Source: Saprospiraceae bacterium (GTDB lineage: Bacteria; Bacteroidota; Bacteroidia; Chitinophagales; Saprospiraceae). From it: a stretch of DNA of 64,000 nucleotides. Positions 47,181-58,292 of this stretch are shown here, one piece after another. Below the pieces are notes generated by a model. It saw nothing but the letters and a program-made list of their open reading frames with translations. It was not told the DNA's origin and searched no databases. The stretch covers positions 1 to 64,000 of the forward strand of contig JAQXDE010000007.1 of the NCBI GenBank assembly GCA_029251525.1, read 5' to 3'. Both the position numbers and the translations under genes were made by a program. Each line of letters starts with the position of its first letter. The stretch's first letter is position 1.

Positions 47181-47218
47181 ATACTTATTCTTGATGGATG
47201 TGAAAATCCAGATACATA

Positions 47219-50200
47219 TTAATTTAATGAAAATCGAACGGTGATTCCACCTGCAGTATTGGTAATTGGATAAGCCGCTGAAGTTTTTGGTACTGTTTTT
47301 CTGTAATCAAAAAACAATCGGAGATTTAGTCTTTTATTAACCTGATAATCAACCGATGGGTTAATCGAAATATCTCGAGTTCCCCTTGTAGGCTCTGCAA
47401 GGTCTTGGTCCAAATAATGATTGATTGTAATGTTATCTCTAAATGAAAAATCAAATTTAATATTCAGATCATTTCCTTTTGGAACATTGGAATTTGCACC
47501 TCTTGCTCCTCGACCACCTGGACTAGCCTTTTTCGTACTTTTTTTAGATCCTTTCTTTTTCTTCTTTTTACCTGTTAGGAATGGAATGATTACATCTTTT
47601 AATCGGTAACCAAACCCAGCCACATACTCCGTTGTTCTATTTTCAGTAAGTACATTAGTTTGAAAGTCAGCATCCAGGTTTCTCGATTTTTTGAAATCTA
47701 CTCTAAAGGTCATATCATTAATCGTTTTGATATCTATTCCTATAAGTGGTGAAAATTGCTCAGTAATCGTTAATGCTGGAATATCAAATCGAGTATAGTA
47801 GTTTCCAAAATTATTTAAGTTTTGACTACCAAAAGGATTTTCATTTACATACTGCTGATTAGTTTCAAATGAATTTACCGTCAAAGTAGATTTGTATCCA
47901 TGAGTAATACTTACACTTTTAAAAATATTCTTGAACCAAGGTAATTTTGATAAACCATTATATGTTAATCGCCAATTTGGCCGAGGTATAGTTTTAAATA
48001 TATCACCCTCCCTACTATTTAAAAACTCTATTGGATCTCGATCAGTATAAGCTGATAGGAATGCAGGAATGAGTACTTCTCTTTGTGCCTCACCAAATCC
48101 GTTGGTATATTCAGAACCATCTTCCGTGTGAACTCCTGTTCCTAACTGTTGAGAAATAACAGATCGGTTATTTTCGTACCGATCAAACAATGCTACCATA
48201 TTATTAAAACCATCTTGAAAAAGTGTTTGCATTGCAAAATAAGAAACAGTATAAGAACCTATTTGCCTTTGATTAGCTATGCCATAGTTGATATAGTTAT
48301 CACGATCAAAAGGATCAGCGGTCGCATAAAGAGTATCTAGATTTTTGAATAATAAAGATTCATTCTCAGTAAATGAATAATTGGCCTCAACATCAATCTT
48401 AAAATCAGTAAAAGGTTCTAAGGTTAATCGAGCGTCATAATTTTTGGTATACGTTCTGATTGCCTCTTGGTTCAAGAAGAAACTTTTAGTAATCCAACGA
48501 TCAGAGGGATCAGCAACTGCCTTTTCAAACCAAGCATCATTTGGTTGGAAACCTGCCACGAAATCCCAACCTGGCCGAGTAAAATTAGTGGATTGCCCGA
48601 AGAAATCTACTGAAGGAGTATAACCAGGAATCACTGTGGAAAAATCTTCGGTATAGTCAAACCTTGCCTTTCTTACCAACAATAATGGTCGAATTAGTGT
48701 TTTGGTAATTTTGCTTGGTTCTTTATCTTTTTTATCCTTTTTTGACTTTTTATCCTTTGGGTCATCATTCGTTGAAGCTTTCGCTTTATTTCTAGAAGTT
48801 CTAGAGTTTCTTCTTGAATTAGATTTCTTTTTGTTTATTTTTTTCAAAAACTTCGACTTATTATAAAGTTTATCAAAATTCAAAACTCCTTTGATTGAAC
48901 GAGATTGCCCATTTTGAATAATATTACCTAAGTGCACCGAATCTTTAAGGTTATAATTATTTAGTGCGCCCGCATCCCAGTTAAAGCTCCCTCTATATTT
49001 CACATCTGTACTCACCCAATCTAAAACTGGAATAGACTTAAATGGCACTTTATAAGTTATATTTACAGATTGTTGGAATTTTTTATCTCTTCCTAAATTT
49101 CTGACATTTTCTTTAATAAATGCATTCAACTCTGCATTACTTCTTCTTAGCTGTGTATCATCATCAAACTCTGCCAATTCATCAATCACTGATTGACTTG
49201 AAGCAGAATAATCTAATTTGAGACCTTTGGTCAAATCCCATCTCATATCGTAATTTCGCATCCATACAAATTGCTTATTGATATAAGTATTATAATACGG
49301 ATTGTTACTTGCAAATCGATATTTGGTCTCAGCTTTTTGTCGATTTGCAATGGTGTTAAATGAAAAAGTATTTGGAATCGGATTAAAATTAAATCCAGTA
49401 ATTAACCCAAGATGCTTTTTTAATTTCGGTTTTTTTGTCAACTTTTTAAAGGGTGTAATGTATTTTGCTTTCCGAGAAAACGTATAATCAACTTGTCCTC
49501 GTTTTTGATCGATGATATCTGATTCAATGATTGGATCGCTATGGGTTGTTGTAGTTTGGGCGTAAGTAAAAGTGAAATTTGAAATATCCCAAGGCATTGG
49601 AGTTTTGTCCTTATTCGTTCGTTCTTTCCTGACATTAGTAAAATTAAATCCTTTGATTGTTGTTTTATCAAAGGCTTGATTACGAATAGAATCTCTATCA
49701 GCTTGAGAAGCCTGATTGTCCAATTTTTCCTCAAGGGTAATATCTAGGTCATATGGATCGTATTCAGGAATACGATCTATATTGGAAAACTGAGCAAATG
49801 CAGGAATCTTGATTCCCCATTTATCTGGAAAAAATTTACCTAACTCAAAATCAACGTCAACTGCATATTCTTGAATCCTTTCCCGTTGTCGATCTGCTAG
49901 TTTTTGATCTAAAGCTCCCCAACCAATTGTACTGAAGGCTCCAGATGCAGCAACATTTCCAAAATCGGCTAACTGTATGTCTAATCTTGCCAATCCTGCT
50001 ACACCGCCCCGTTCATCAAATCCACTTACTCGCAACTCATTTACCCATACTTCTCCACAAATATCTCTTGTATTATTTTCAACATCTACTTTTGGATTTC
50101 GAATTCCAATCATTATACCTTTTATGTTACCAAGATTTGGATTTCCTTTTACTCTGACAGTATTTTGTATATTATCAGGATCTTGAATGGCAAATGCCTT

Positions 50201-53200
50201 CCCTACAATTTCAGCAGCAGTTCCTGCCTCGTTTCGTTTTACTTTTACATCTTTTAATAGCTCTAATGGAAAATCAAAATCATTTTCCTCTCGCCAGACT
50301 TCAAGTTTATATTCATTATCTGTACTAAAGTCCGGTAATGCGGCCGAATCAGAAAAAGTTAATGGTATCTCGTACTCGTAATAATTTTTTTCAAAATCAC
50401 TTCCCATTCGCATAAAAATACTCATATCCCCATCTTCAACATCATCAGGCGCTTCGGCATGGACATACATCCTCATTCGTTCATAAACTCTTAAATCTAA
50501 TTTAATATTTTTAAAAACGGCCTTAGATTCCCCATCACTCAATCCACAAACATTCATCGCAAGTGATTGCTCATTTTGTAAAGCGTTGGGAAATGCCCCA
50601 AGTGATTGCTCCCTTTCGATACCTAGTGGTAAAACATAATTGAACGGCTGACGACTACTATTTTCCTCTACATTTACAGCATTAACATCAAATAATGCCT
50701 CGTTAGGTATTCCTGAAGTAATAACATTACCATCTACAATATCCCTTCTGTATCGCCTCCATTGGTTTCTTACCAACTCCAATCTAGCAAAACGTAAAAT
50801 GGTTTTCTCATCAAACCCTTGCATATACATTCTGATAAATCTGATAGATCTGAAATCTTGAATACTACCTACCTTACTTGTGAACTGGTCAATTGGGATT
50901 TTAAACCGGTACCAAGTTCTTTCTGATGCAACGTCATAAATAGAGTCCGTAATGAAAGGAGTATTCCCATCCAAATCATCACCATTTGGTACTAATGGAA
51001 TTTTATATTGAAAATATGCCTCAGTCTCACTCAAGGTATTATCATTATTAAGGTCTTCAGAATCAGGCTGATTAGTCCCTATAATTTCACTTACACTTCC
51101 TATCGTTCGAGCATTCCCTTGAGAGTTATTAAATTTTGCATATCGATCAGCAACACTAAAATTTGCATCAGTTAGAGACTCATCACTAGGTGTTACAAAA
51201 TCATCATTTGAAACATCATCTAAATTAACTCCAATTGCATTAATTGAATTAAAGTAATCACTAAAAAGTTCCTTTTCTCCTTCATTATTCAAACCATCAT
51301 ATCCAACATCTTGTAGATCTCTATTGTCTGTATTATTATCAAAAGCAGTCGTTACCAAAGGTCCCAAAGGAACTCTTGCGAGATTCGTATTTGTTGTTGG
51401 TCGGTTACTATTGTTTGTTGCTCCTGGAAGTCCATTTTCAAAAAACAACCGAGAATCACGTAAAATATCCTCTGAAATATTACCTAAATTAATATACAAA
51501 TTTCCTGCATCTGAAGTAGCTGACCCATCTGCTTTATCCATAAAAGGATTTAACATCCAAAACTCAATAAACTCAATATTAGCTGCTTGAAAATCATTGG
51601 TATTTAATGATCTCATAATTCCTGCCCATCGAGTTTCCGGGCTATTCAATTTCAAACTACCTCCAACATTAGACACACCTTCTGAATATTGTGTTCCCGT
51701 TGGTTCATCAAAATTATAGGGCCCTCTTTCATCTGGGCAATAAGCCAAATCAAAGGTAAAAATCGTAGGATTATCAGAAGGTGTCAATTGTCGATTCCTA
51801 AAAACTTCCTCTTGTGGAATTGCTGCTGCATAATTATCAGCAGCATCATTACCATCTCGAACACTTGGGTCTATTCTATACCAACTTAGACCTGCTCGAT
51901 TAACTCCTGAAAGTCTACTATCTATCTCTGTTGCCTCTGGAAAAAGTGGATTATTGTTTTGAGCATCATTTTGAGGTACACTCGCAGGAACCCATGCTGT
52001 GTATGGAGTTCTTAAATCATAGCTACTTGTACTTCCTTCAAAATCATCAATATATACCGATCCACCTTTATCCTTACTAGAATTACCAGTCGAATCCACC
52101 TCTACTTGATTAATTGCTTTAGAGTGACCAGGTCGGAGTGCCGCCATCTCTGCTACCAAACTTATCTTGGAAGCAGCTTTTGTATCAATCAATGGAATAC
52201 GATCTACTGCCTTTGTCAACCATGCTGACTCAGAACTATAATTGAAATCTAAACCATAAATTTTATTATTGATTGGATCATCCCCAATATTTACTTTTTG
52301 AGTAAATGGTCTTTCGAATAAATTTAGAAAAGTACCCCCAACAGAGAGATTATCATTTACCTCATAATCTGCTCGCAAGCCAACTAATGTTTTTGTTTGA
52401 AAACCAAAAAGTGTATTGTCTTCAAAAGAAACTTTAATCGGGCTCCCAGAAGCTAAAATGGCATCATTTAAAATCTTTATTCGTCCAATATTATAATCAA
52501 TTTCATAATCTTGTCCTTCAATCAAAACTTGTGCACCCGAAGTCACTGTAACAGAACCTTGAGGTAAATTAAATGACCCTAGAGAAATTTCATTGGATAT
52601 GGCAGATTTGTATGATCCTTTAATAGTGAATCGATTAAATTCTGGAAACTCTCTTGCGCGAACAATTGTCGAATCATACAACATTTGAAAAGAAAATTTT
52701 TCTTTATCCGCTACTCCATCAATTTGATCTACTAAGGATGACCCGAATGGTTCTAGGACTGGAAACATTATTCGGCCATTCCTTGTATTTATGGTTACAT
52801 TTTGGACGAAATCAAAAACTCCATCTGGTACTGGATCTCCTTGGACATTTAAGTTATCTAAATTAAAAATTCGGAGTAATGGAATATTTACCAAATTGGT
52901 TTCTGGTAAAAAACGCTTCAACCCTGCTCCTGGATCATCATAATAAATATCTAATCTAAAATCATCTCGATTCACTTGGTAGGCCCCAATCGAATAAACA
53001 TTTTTCATCATCAAATCCCATGAAGGTAAATCAGTTCGCTGGGTTGTACTTTTCAACATTTTTGTGAAAATTACATTTTGAGTTATCGAATCCTCAGTTG
53101 GCGGAACATCTTCGGCCAATTCTCCTACTTTGTAAACTTGATCTTTCCCCGCATAATTATATTCATATGAAACTGCTAAAACTTGGTCAGCTCTTAGGTT

Positions 53201-54595
53201 TACATTCACCGAAACAAATCCTAATTCTGCATTGTAAGTATACTCACTTGGATTTAACAGTCGAGCCCTTACTTTTTCAAAATCTCTGGTCTGTTGAAAA
53301 TTAAATTGTCCTGTTAGTAAACCTACTGTTTTGTCTGCGTACCTAGCCTCTGAAATTTGAGTCAAATCACCGTAGATATCATTCGAGCTATTTTCAGGCA
53401 ATTCATCTATTCCAAATACATCTCTATTTCTAGGAGTTGAAGGCTGTCCATAAAACATATTGTCATTAGTAATTCGATCATATTCTCCCAAATCGGCAAG
53501 AGCTACAATATCTCGAATTCCTTCTGTTTCATTTCGATCATTTGTTACCCAAACTTCAATCTTAGTAATTCGGCTCAAACTATTTATTGTTGGCATATTT
53601 TGTAATGCCTCTTCAAAATGATCTCTATGGTAGTGAGAAAGAAAGAAATGTCGATTTTCATCATACTGTTCACCAGTAACCTCAAATTCTTGCACTTGTG
53701 CCCCTCCTTTTATTTCAATGGCCTCTCTTTTTGATTTTTGCTGAGATGCAATAGCGGTTATTCTTAAATGCCCAAATTGTAATTCTGTTTTCAACCCAAA
53801 TAAACTTTGTGCACCCTGAATCAAACTACTTCGGAGTGGTAAACTCACATTTCCTGCTTCGATCTTTTTTATAATTTCATCCTCACTAAATGCATCCGCA
53901 TCATATTCCAATTTCAATTGATTATCAAAATCAAAAGTCGCTTGTGTATTATAATTAGTGGATAGTTTTAACTTTTCCCCAATCGAACCTTGCACATTCA
54001 ATTGAATATTCATATCAAAGTCAAACCCACCTTGTTTTTGTTGTCTTTTAGTCAGAATTGGATTTTCAATATTTTGAAAATCTACCCCAAAAGTCAAGTC
54101 AATATTACCCTGAGGTTGAATATCTACTTCAGTTCCACCAAACAATCGGTTAATTAAATCTTTATCCAAATCCATTTTAGATAGTGGATCTACTTTTCCG
54201 TTAATACCCGTATTACTACTTAATCCCGAGAGTTGCCTGAAATATTCTTTTTCTTCTTTTTTAGCTCGCCAATCCATGTACTCATTAAAAGTCATGTAAG
54301 AAGGCATTCTAAAATAATCATCACCAATTTTTTCAGAAATAATATACATCCCAGTAGCTGGGTCATACTCTACATTTTGTTCGATAATACTTGGATCGGC
54401 AAGATCAAAAGGATTGGAATTTGGATTATTAATGAAGTCATCATATCGTTCGTTGAACGGAATAGTATCATTATTAATTAATATCTCCGTAGCAAATGGA
54501 TCATCCAAATTAGAACCTCCTCCAAAATTAGCAAGTGAGGCAGAAAAGAATCCAAGCACAAATAAAAAACTAAGTAGTAAGTTTACCTTTTTCAT
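47219..54595 (-). CDS. sprA: Type IX secretion translocon SprA/Sov
   Basis: A giant outer-membrane barrel of 2458 residues that forms the secretion pore of the type IX system and is also needed for gliding. It has a signal peptide (KKVNLLLSFLFVLGFFSASLA). The amino-terminal part has FRMPSYMTFNEYMDWRAKKE and KMDLDKDLINRLFGGTEVDI. The core has FDFDMNIQLNVQGSIGEKLK and DDFEGSTSSYDLRTP, with VWVNELRVSGFDERGGVAGL near the middle. A Lys/Asp-rich loop occurs at about 1940-1990 and a K-rich loop near 2350. The chain ends ITVRFSLN. Length (about 2400) fits the family. The frame is open to 54622; the ATG at 54595 starts the signal peptide. The next gene upstream is ruvA, an order common in Bacteroidota. 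Confidence 0.95.
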   Translation of the reverse strand: MKKVNLLLSFLFVLGFFSASLANFGGGSNLDDPFATEILINNDTIPFNERYDDFINNPNSNPFDLADPSIIEQNVEYDPATGMYIISEKIGDDYFRMPSYMTFNEYMDWRAKKEEKEYFRQLSGLSSNTGINGKVDPLSKMDLDKDLINRLFGGTEVDIQPQGNIDLTFGVDFQNIENPILTKRQQKQGGFDFDMNIQLNVQGSIGEKLKLSTNYNTQATFDFDNQLKLEYDADAFSEDEIIKKIEAGNVSLPLRSSLIQGAQSLFGLKTELQFGHLRITAIASQQKSKREAIEIKGGAQVQEFEVTGEQYDENRHFFLSHYHRDHFEEALQNMPTINSLSRITKIEVWVTNDRNETEGIRDIVALADLGEYDRITNDNMFYGQPSTPRNRDVFGIDELPENSSNDIYGDLTQISEARYADKTVGLLTGQFNFQQTRDFEKVRARLLNPSEYTYNAELGFVSVNVNLRADQVLAVSYEYNYAGKDQVYKVGELAEDVPPTEDSITQNVIFTKMLKSTTQRTDLPSWDLMMKNVYSIGAYQVNRDDFRLDIYYDDPGAGLKRFLPETNLVNIPLLRIFNLDNLNVQGDPVPDGVFDFVQNVTINTRNGRIMFPVLEPFGSSLVDQIDGVADKEKFSFQMLYDSTIVRAREFPEFNRFTIKGSYKSAISNEISLGSFNLPQGSVTVTSGAQVLIEGQDYEIDYNIGRIKILNDAILASGSPIKVSFEDNTLFGFQTKTLVGLRADYEVNDNLSVGGTFLNLFERPFTQKVNIGDDPINNKIYGLDFNYSSESAWLTKAVDRIPLIDTKAASKISLVAEMAALRPGHSKAINQVEVDSTGNSSKDKGGSVYIDDFEGSTSSYDLRTPYTAWVPASVPQNDAQNNNPLFPEATEIDSRLSGVNRAGLSWYRIDPSVRDGNDAADNYAAAIPQEEVFRNRQLTPSDNPTIFTFDLAYCPDERGPYNFDEPTGTQYSEGVSNVGGSLKLNSPETRWAGIMRSLNTNDFQAANIEFIEFWMLNPFMDKADGSATSDAGNLYINLGNISEDILRDSRLFFENGLPGATNNSNRPTTNTNLARVPLGPLVTTAFDNNTDNRDLQDVGYDGLNNEGEKELFSDYFNSINAIGVNLDDVSNDDFVTPSDESLTDANFSVADRYAKFNNSQGNARTIGSVSEIIGTNQPDSEDLNNDNTLSETEAYFQYKIPLVPNGDDLDGNTPFITDSIYDVASERTWYRFKIPIDQFTSKVGSIQDFRSIRFIRMYMQGFDEKTILRFARLELVRNQWRRYRRDIVDGNVITSGIPNEALFDVNAVNVEENSSRQPFNYVLPLGIEREQSLGAFPNALQNEQSLAMNVCGLSDGESKAVFKNIKLDLRVYERMRMYVHAEAPDDVEDGDMSIFMRMGSDFEKNYYEYEIPLTFSDSAALPDFSTDNEYKLEVWREENDFDFPLELLKDVKVKRNEAGTAAEIVGKAFAIQDPDNIQNTVRVKGNPNLGNIKGIMIGIRNPKVDVENNTRDICGEVWVNELRVSGFDERGGVAGLARLDIQLADFGNVAASGAFSTIGWGALDQKLADRQRERIQEYAVDVDFELGKFFPDKWGIKIPAFAQFSNIDRIPEYDPYDLDITLEEKLDNQASQADRDSIRNQAFDKTTIKGFNFTNVRKERTNKDKTPMPWDISNFTFTYAQTTTTHSDPIIESDIIDQKRGQVDYTFSRKAKYITPFKKLTKKPKLKKHLGLITGFNFNPIPNTFSFNTIANRQKAETKYRFASNNPYYNTYINKQFVWMRNYDMRWDLTKGLKLDYSASSQSVIDELAEFDDDTQLRRSNAELNAFIKENVRNLGRDKKFQQSVNITYKVPFKSIPVLDWVSTDVKYRGSFNWDAGALNNYNLKDSVHLGNIIQNGQSRSIKGVLNFDKLYNKSKFLKKINKKKSNSRRNSRTSRNKAKASTNDDPKDKKSKKDKKDKEPSKITKTLIRPLLLVRKARFDYTEDFSTVIPGYTPSVDFFGQSTNFTRPGWDFVAGFQPNDAWFEKAVADPSDRWITKSFFLNQEAIRTYTKNYDARLTLEPFTDFKIDVEANYSFTENESLLFKNLDTLYATADPFDRDNYINYGIANQRQIGSYTVSYFAMQTLFQDGFNNMVALFDRYENNRSVISQQLGTGVHTEDGSEYTNGFGEAQREVLIPAFLSAYTDRDPIEFLNSREGDIFKTIPRPNWRLTYNGLSKLPWFKNIFKSVSITHGYKSTLTVNSFETNQQYVNENPFGSQNLNNFGNYYTRFDIPALTITEQFSPLIGIDIKTINDMTFRVDFKKSRNLDADFQTNVLTENRTTEYVAGFGYRLKDVIIPFLTGKKKKKKGSKKSTKKASPGGRGARGANSNVPKGNDLNIKFDFSFRDNITINHYLDQDLAEPTRGTRDISINPSVDYQVNKRLNLRLFFDYRKTVPKTSAAYPITNTAGGITVRFSLN

Positions 54596-55068
54596 AATTT
54601 CTTCATGGGAGATTTTTAGCATATTCCAAATTGCTGCCCATGTGCAGCTAAAATGGAAGGAAAGGAAAAAATTGAAAATGTTAATGCTTCGACTATTTTA
54701 ATAACGCCGAATCAATTAGACAAAGACAATAATTAACTCGTTAGGTTGTCAGAATATTTTTTGAAATAAAGTTATTAAACCTATTTTTTCATTTTTTTGA
54801 TATTAGATTTTTTCGATCAACTTATTGTTAACGCAACTTTATTGTATTGCTGTTTTGTTATTGCTTTTTTAACAATAACTAGATTTTAAATCCTTTTTGG
54901 GTTTTTCTGTCTGCAATCCAGAAATACTTACGTTGTAAAATCGACTAAGTTTAATTTTTTTATTGTGTTTTTCAGGAAAAATAAACTTGAAGAATATCAA
55001 ACAATAACCAAAAAACAACAAAGTAATCATCATTTTAGATTTTAATTGGTGTTTTGATTATTCGACCG
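54596..55068. other. Gap between ruvA and sprA
   Basis: About 470 bp of AT-rich DNA expected to hold the sprA promoter. No RNA gene, hairpin with T-run or remnant recognised. Confidence 0.5.
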
Positions 55069-55659
55069 TCAGGATAGGTTCTTTAATGCTAGTTTAATCA
55101 TATCTTCTACGCTATTAATATTAGGTTGTTGCTGAAGAATTTTATTAAGCACTTTTTGAACCTTAATTTTGGGAAATTGTAAAGCTACCAATGCAAATAA
55201 CGCTTCTTCTCTTATTGTATTGTTGACTGGAGAAATTGAAATTGTAGAATCTCCCGATTCTTTAATCACCTTATCTTTTAAATCTAAAATAATCCGTTTC
55301 GCAGTCTTAGGTCCTATACCTTTTACTTTATTAAATACTGCAACATTTTCACTCAAAATGGCCATCCTTGCCTCTTCTACTTTCATGGATGATAATAATA
55401 CTCTAGCAGTATTGGGTCCGATACCCGAAACTGAAATCAATAAAACGAACATACTTCGTTCCGCTTCTTCAGCAAATCCATAAAGTGTGTGGCTATCTTC
55501 TTTGACTTGAAAATGAGTCAAAATTTGGACTTTTTCCAACTTTTCAATTTGGGCATAAGTATTTAAACTAATATTCACATGGTAACCAATTCCACCAGTT
55601 TCTATAAGTATGTAAGTTGGACTTTTATAGGTGATTTCACCTTTGATATATGCAATCAT
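55069..55659 (-). CDS. ruvA: Holliday junction branch-migration subunit RuvA
   Basis: Binds Holliday junctions and loads the RuvB motor. The 196-residue protein has domain I MIAYIKGEITYKSPTYILIE with TGGIGYHVNIS, two helix-hairpin-helix motifs in VSGIGPNTARVLLSSM and VKGIGPKTAKRIILDLKDK, and a C-terminal RuvB-binding domain (EEALFALVALQFPKIKVQKV). Normal length. It precedes sprA on the same strand, separated by 470 bp, so probably a separate promoter for sprA. No ruvB or ruvC nearby. Confidence 0.96.
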   Translation of the reverse strand: MIAYIKGEITYKSPTYILIETGGIGYHVNISLNTYAQIEKLEKVQILTHFQVKEDSHTLYGFAEEAERSMFVLLISVSGIGPNTARVLLSSMKVEEARMAILSENVAVFNKVKGIGPKTAKRIILDLKDKVIKESGDSTISISPVNNTIREEALFALVALQFPKIKVQKVLNKILQQQPNINSVEDMIKLALKNLS

Positions 55660-55909
55660 TTCTTTATTTGAAAAATTGATTGCAAATGTACAAAAAATTG
55701 GGAAAAAGGAGCCAGTCAGTTAGGTTGTCCACCTCCTTTTATACCAGCAGTCGATGGCTTCCAATTTTTTTCATAAATTTGAATAATCAACCGAAAATAA
55801 AAAAGCATTAAATTAAAAAGATTACTACCTGTTGAAAGTTCGATACAGATAAATAACCTGAAACCCGACACCATTTTTTTCTATATTTGCTTATAAATTT
55901 TAAACAAAA

Positions 55910-56344
55910 ATGAAAGTAAAAGTTATCAACCGCTCCGTTAATGCCTTACCTCAATATGAAACTTCTGGAAGTGCGGGAATGGACCTAAGGGCAAATATTG
56001 ATACTCCAATTCAATTAGAATCACTTGAAAGAAAAATTATTCCAACCGGACTTTTTATTGAATTGCCAGAAGGTTATGAAGCACAAATTCGTCCTCGAAG
56101 TGGGTTATCAATAAAAAAAGGATTGAGCCTGGTTAACTCCCCAGGAACAATTGATAGTGACTATCGCGGTGAAATTGGGGTGATAATGATCAACCTTTCA
56201 AAAGAAACACAAACCATTGAACCCTCTGAACGCGTTGCTCAAATGGTAATCGCTCGCTACGAGCAATCTACTTGGTATGAAGTTGTGGAACTTTCAGATT
56301 CTGAAAGAGGTACAGGTGGATTCGGTAGTACCGGCAAAAAATAA
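55910..56344 (+). CDS. dut: dUTP diphosphatase
   Basis: Hydrolyses dUTP to dUMP and pyrophosphate, limiting uracil in DNA. The 144-residue trimeric-type enzyme has all five motifs: [54 protein letters not shown] and [13 protein letters not shown] -7 box TATATTTG at 55882-55889 lies 20 nt before the ATG. It precedes a TPR gene by 140 bp; the dut-TPR neighbourhood recurs in Bacteroidota. Confidence 0.97.
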   Translation: MKVKVINRSVNALPQYETSGSAGMDLRANIDTPIQLESLERKIIPTGLFIELPEGYEAQIRPRSGLSIKKGLSLVNSPGTIDSDYRGEIGVIMINLSKETQTIEPSERVAQMVIARYEQSTWYEVVELSDSERGTGGFGSTGKK

Positions 56345-56484
56345 TTAAACAATTTTACTAAAGAAAAGTAAATTAAACTTTAATTTAAAATACTCGTTTG
56401 ACATAGTTAATCGTTATTCTAACATCATATAATACTATCAAAATTTATCGTTAACTTTAAAGTATATACCACTAATTTTTAGAT

Positions 56485-58206
56485 ATGAAATTGTTTTCCA
56501 AAACACATACTATTCTCCTCTTGCTATTTGGCGGAATATTTTTTTCATTCAATGCTATAGGCCAGAAAACGTATTCTGAAGAAGAAGTAAATACTGAAAA
56601 GATATTTATCGAAGCTAGCCAAGAGAAAATATTAGGGAATTATGAAAACGCAGTCGATCTCTATAATGAAGTTCTCAAACGTGATAAAGATAATCATGCC
56701 GCTGCTTATGAATTAGCAAGAATGTATGATGTTCTAGATGAAAACGATAAAGCTGAAAAGGCTATCAAATTGGCTATCAAATTAGATAAGTCAAATGAAT
56801 GGTATCAGTCTTTCCTTGCAGACCATTACCAAAAGTTGAATAATGATAAAGAAGCTGCAAATGTTTTTGGCAACCTAGTGAAGCAATATCCAAATAATAG
56901 ATACTTTTATCAAAAGCAAGCTTACTTTTTAGTACGCTCTAAGAACATTCCTGATGCAATTAAAATCTATGATAGGATTGAGGCAAAATTTGGATTAACA
57001 GAAGAACTTGTCGGAAAAAAACATAGCCTTTATTTGGGTTTGGGAAAACAAAAAAAAGCTACTCGGGAATTACAAAAACTGACCAATACTTTTCCTACTA
57101 ATATCGAATATCACTACATGTTAGCTAATCACTTTCAAAGAATTGGTAAAAACGAAAAGGCTAAAGAAATTTTTCAAAAAATATTAATACTAGATCCTAA
57201 AGATGCTCAAGCTAATATTGCATTAGCTAGTTCGAACAATGGAGAAGAAAGCAACGCGATTTTTTTAAGTACTCTAAAACCTATTTTCCAGCAAGAAGAT
57301 GTGGACATCGATTTAAAAATTAAAGAAATGATTCCTTATATTCAAAAAGTTGCTAATACGGGTAATAAAAAGTTAGCCGATGCAGTCATTGAATTAGCTC
57401 AAATCTTAACCGATGTCCATCCAAATGATGCAAAAAGTTTTTCCGTTTATGGTGATTTACTCAACCATTCGGAACGACCGAAAGAGGCTCTGGTGAAATA
57501 TATGCAAACTTTAAAATTGGATAACTCTGTTTTTACGGTTTGGGAACAAGTAATGTATCTGAACTTGGAATTGAACGACTTTGATGCGCTTCTCAAAACT
57601 TCAAACGAGGCGCTTGATCTTTTTCCAAATAAGGCAAAAGCATATTACCTAAATGGAATTGCCAATTCTGAAAAAAGAAATTATACTGATGCTATTGATG
57701 GTTTTCAGCAAGCACTAATGATGAGTGCAAAAAATAATAGAATGCGTGCTGATATTCATGGTAGACTTGGTGAAGTTTACCACAACTCCAAAAAATACAC
57801 ACAATCTGATAAAAATTTTGAAAAAGCATTAAAGTTAAATCCGGATGCTTTTACAATTTTAGATAGTTACAGTTTTCATTTAGCATTGAGAGGAGATCAA
57901 CTAGTAAAGGCAGAACAAATGTCAAAACGTTCCATCGAACTTCAGCCAAACCAACCTAGACTGCAAGATACTTATGGTTGGATTTTATATAAAATGAAAA
58001 ATTACATTGGTGCCAAAGAGTGGTTAGAAAAAGCAATGACAAATGGTGGTGAATCAATGCCTACCCTTTTGGAACATTATGGAGATATTTTATTTAAACT
58101 GAATGATAAAGAACAAGCATTACTTTATTGGCAAAAAGCTCAAGAAAAAGGTTCTTCATCAGAATTATTATATAAAAAAATAACTAATAAACAATTATTC
58201 GAGTAA
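56485..58206 (+). CDS. Tetratricopeptide-repeat periplasmic protein
   Basis: The 573-residue protein has a signal peptide (ILLLLFGGIFFSFNAIGQ, cut near QK). A long TPR solenoid runs from residue 30 to the end, for example AVDLYNEVLKRDKDNHAAAY, EKAIKLAIKLDKSNEWYQSF, NEKAKEIFQKILILDPKDAQ, SDKNFEKALKLNPDAFTILD and EWLEKAMTNGGESMPTLLEH. This is a scaffold for protein-protein contact. In other Bacteroidota a TPR protein of this size follows dut and is linked to envelope genes; its role is undefined. Here it is followed by a convergent glycosyltransferase and not by the usual envelope genes. Confidence 0.87.
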   Translation: MKLFSKTHTILLLLFGGIFFSFNAIGQKTYSEEEVNTEKIFIEASQEKILGNYENAVDLYNEVLKRDKDNHAAAYELARMYDVLDENDKAEKAIKLAIKLDKSNEWYQSFLADHYQKLNNDKEAANVFGNLVKQYPNNRYFYQKQAYFLVRSKNIPDAIKIYDRIEAKFGLTEELVGKKHSLYLGLGKQKKATRELQKLTNTFPTNIEYHYMLANHFQRIGKNEKAKEIFQKILILDPKDAQANIALASSNNGEESNAIFLSTLKPIFQQEDVDIDLKIKEMIPYIQKVANTGNKKLADAVIELAQILTDVHPNDAKSFSVYGDLLNHSERPKEALVKYMQTLKLDNSVFTVWEQVMYLNLELNDFDALLKTSNEALDLFPNKAKAYYLNGIANSEKRNYTDAIDGFQQALMMSAKNNRMRADIHGRLGEVYHNSKKYTQSDKNFEKALKLNPDAFTILDSYSFHLALRGDQLVKAEQMSKRSIELQPNQPRLQDTYGWILYKMKNYIGAKEWLEKAMTNGGESMPTLLEHYGDILFKLNDKEQALLYWQKAQEKGSSSELLYKKITNKQLFE

Positions 58207-58254
58207 CTTGACTCACAGTAACCTACTCAAAACAACTCTATAATATAAAACCAT

Positions 58255-58292
58255 AAAAGAGATTAAGAACTTTAATATTCTTAATCTCTTTT
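58255..58292. terminator. Bidirectional terminator between TPR and GT87 genes
   Basis: A 15-bp perfect stem, 58255-58269 with 58278-58292 (AAAAGAGATTAAGAA), has an 8-nt loop and flanking T-runs, serving two convergent genes. Its 3' arm meets the GT87 stop. Confidence 0.88.

Noticed and set aside
49438-49734. 98-codon frame inside sprA
   Set aside because: Same-strand frame shadow within the SprA coding sequence; no independent start signals.
55704-55740. AAAAGGAG / CTCCTTTT inverted repeat between ruvA and dut
   Set aside because: The flanking genes diverge, so a terminator makes no sense there; the 8-bp stem with a 21-nt loop is weak.
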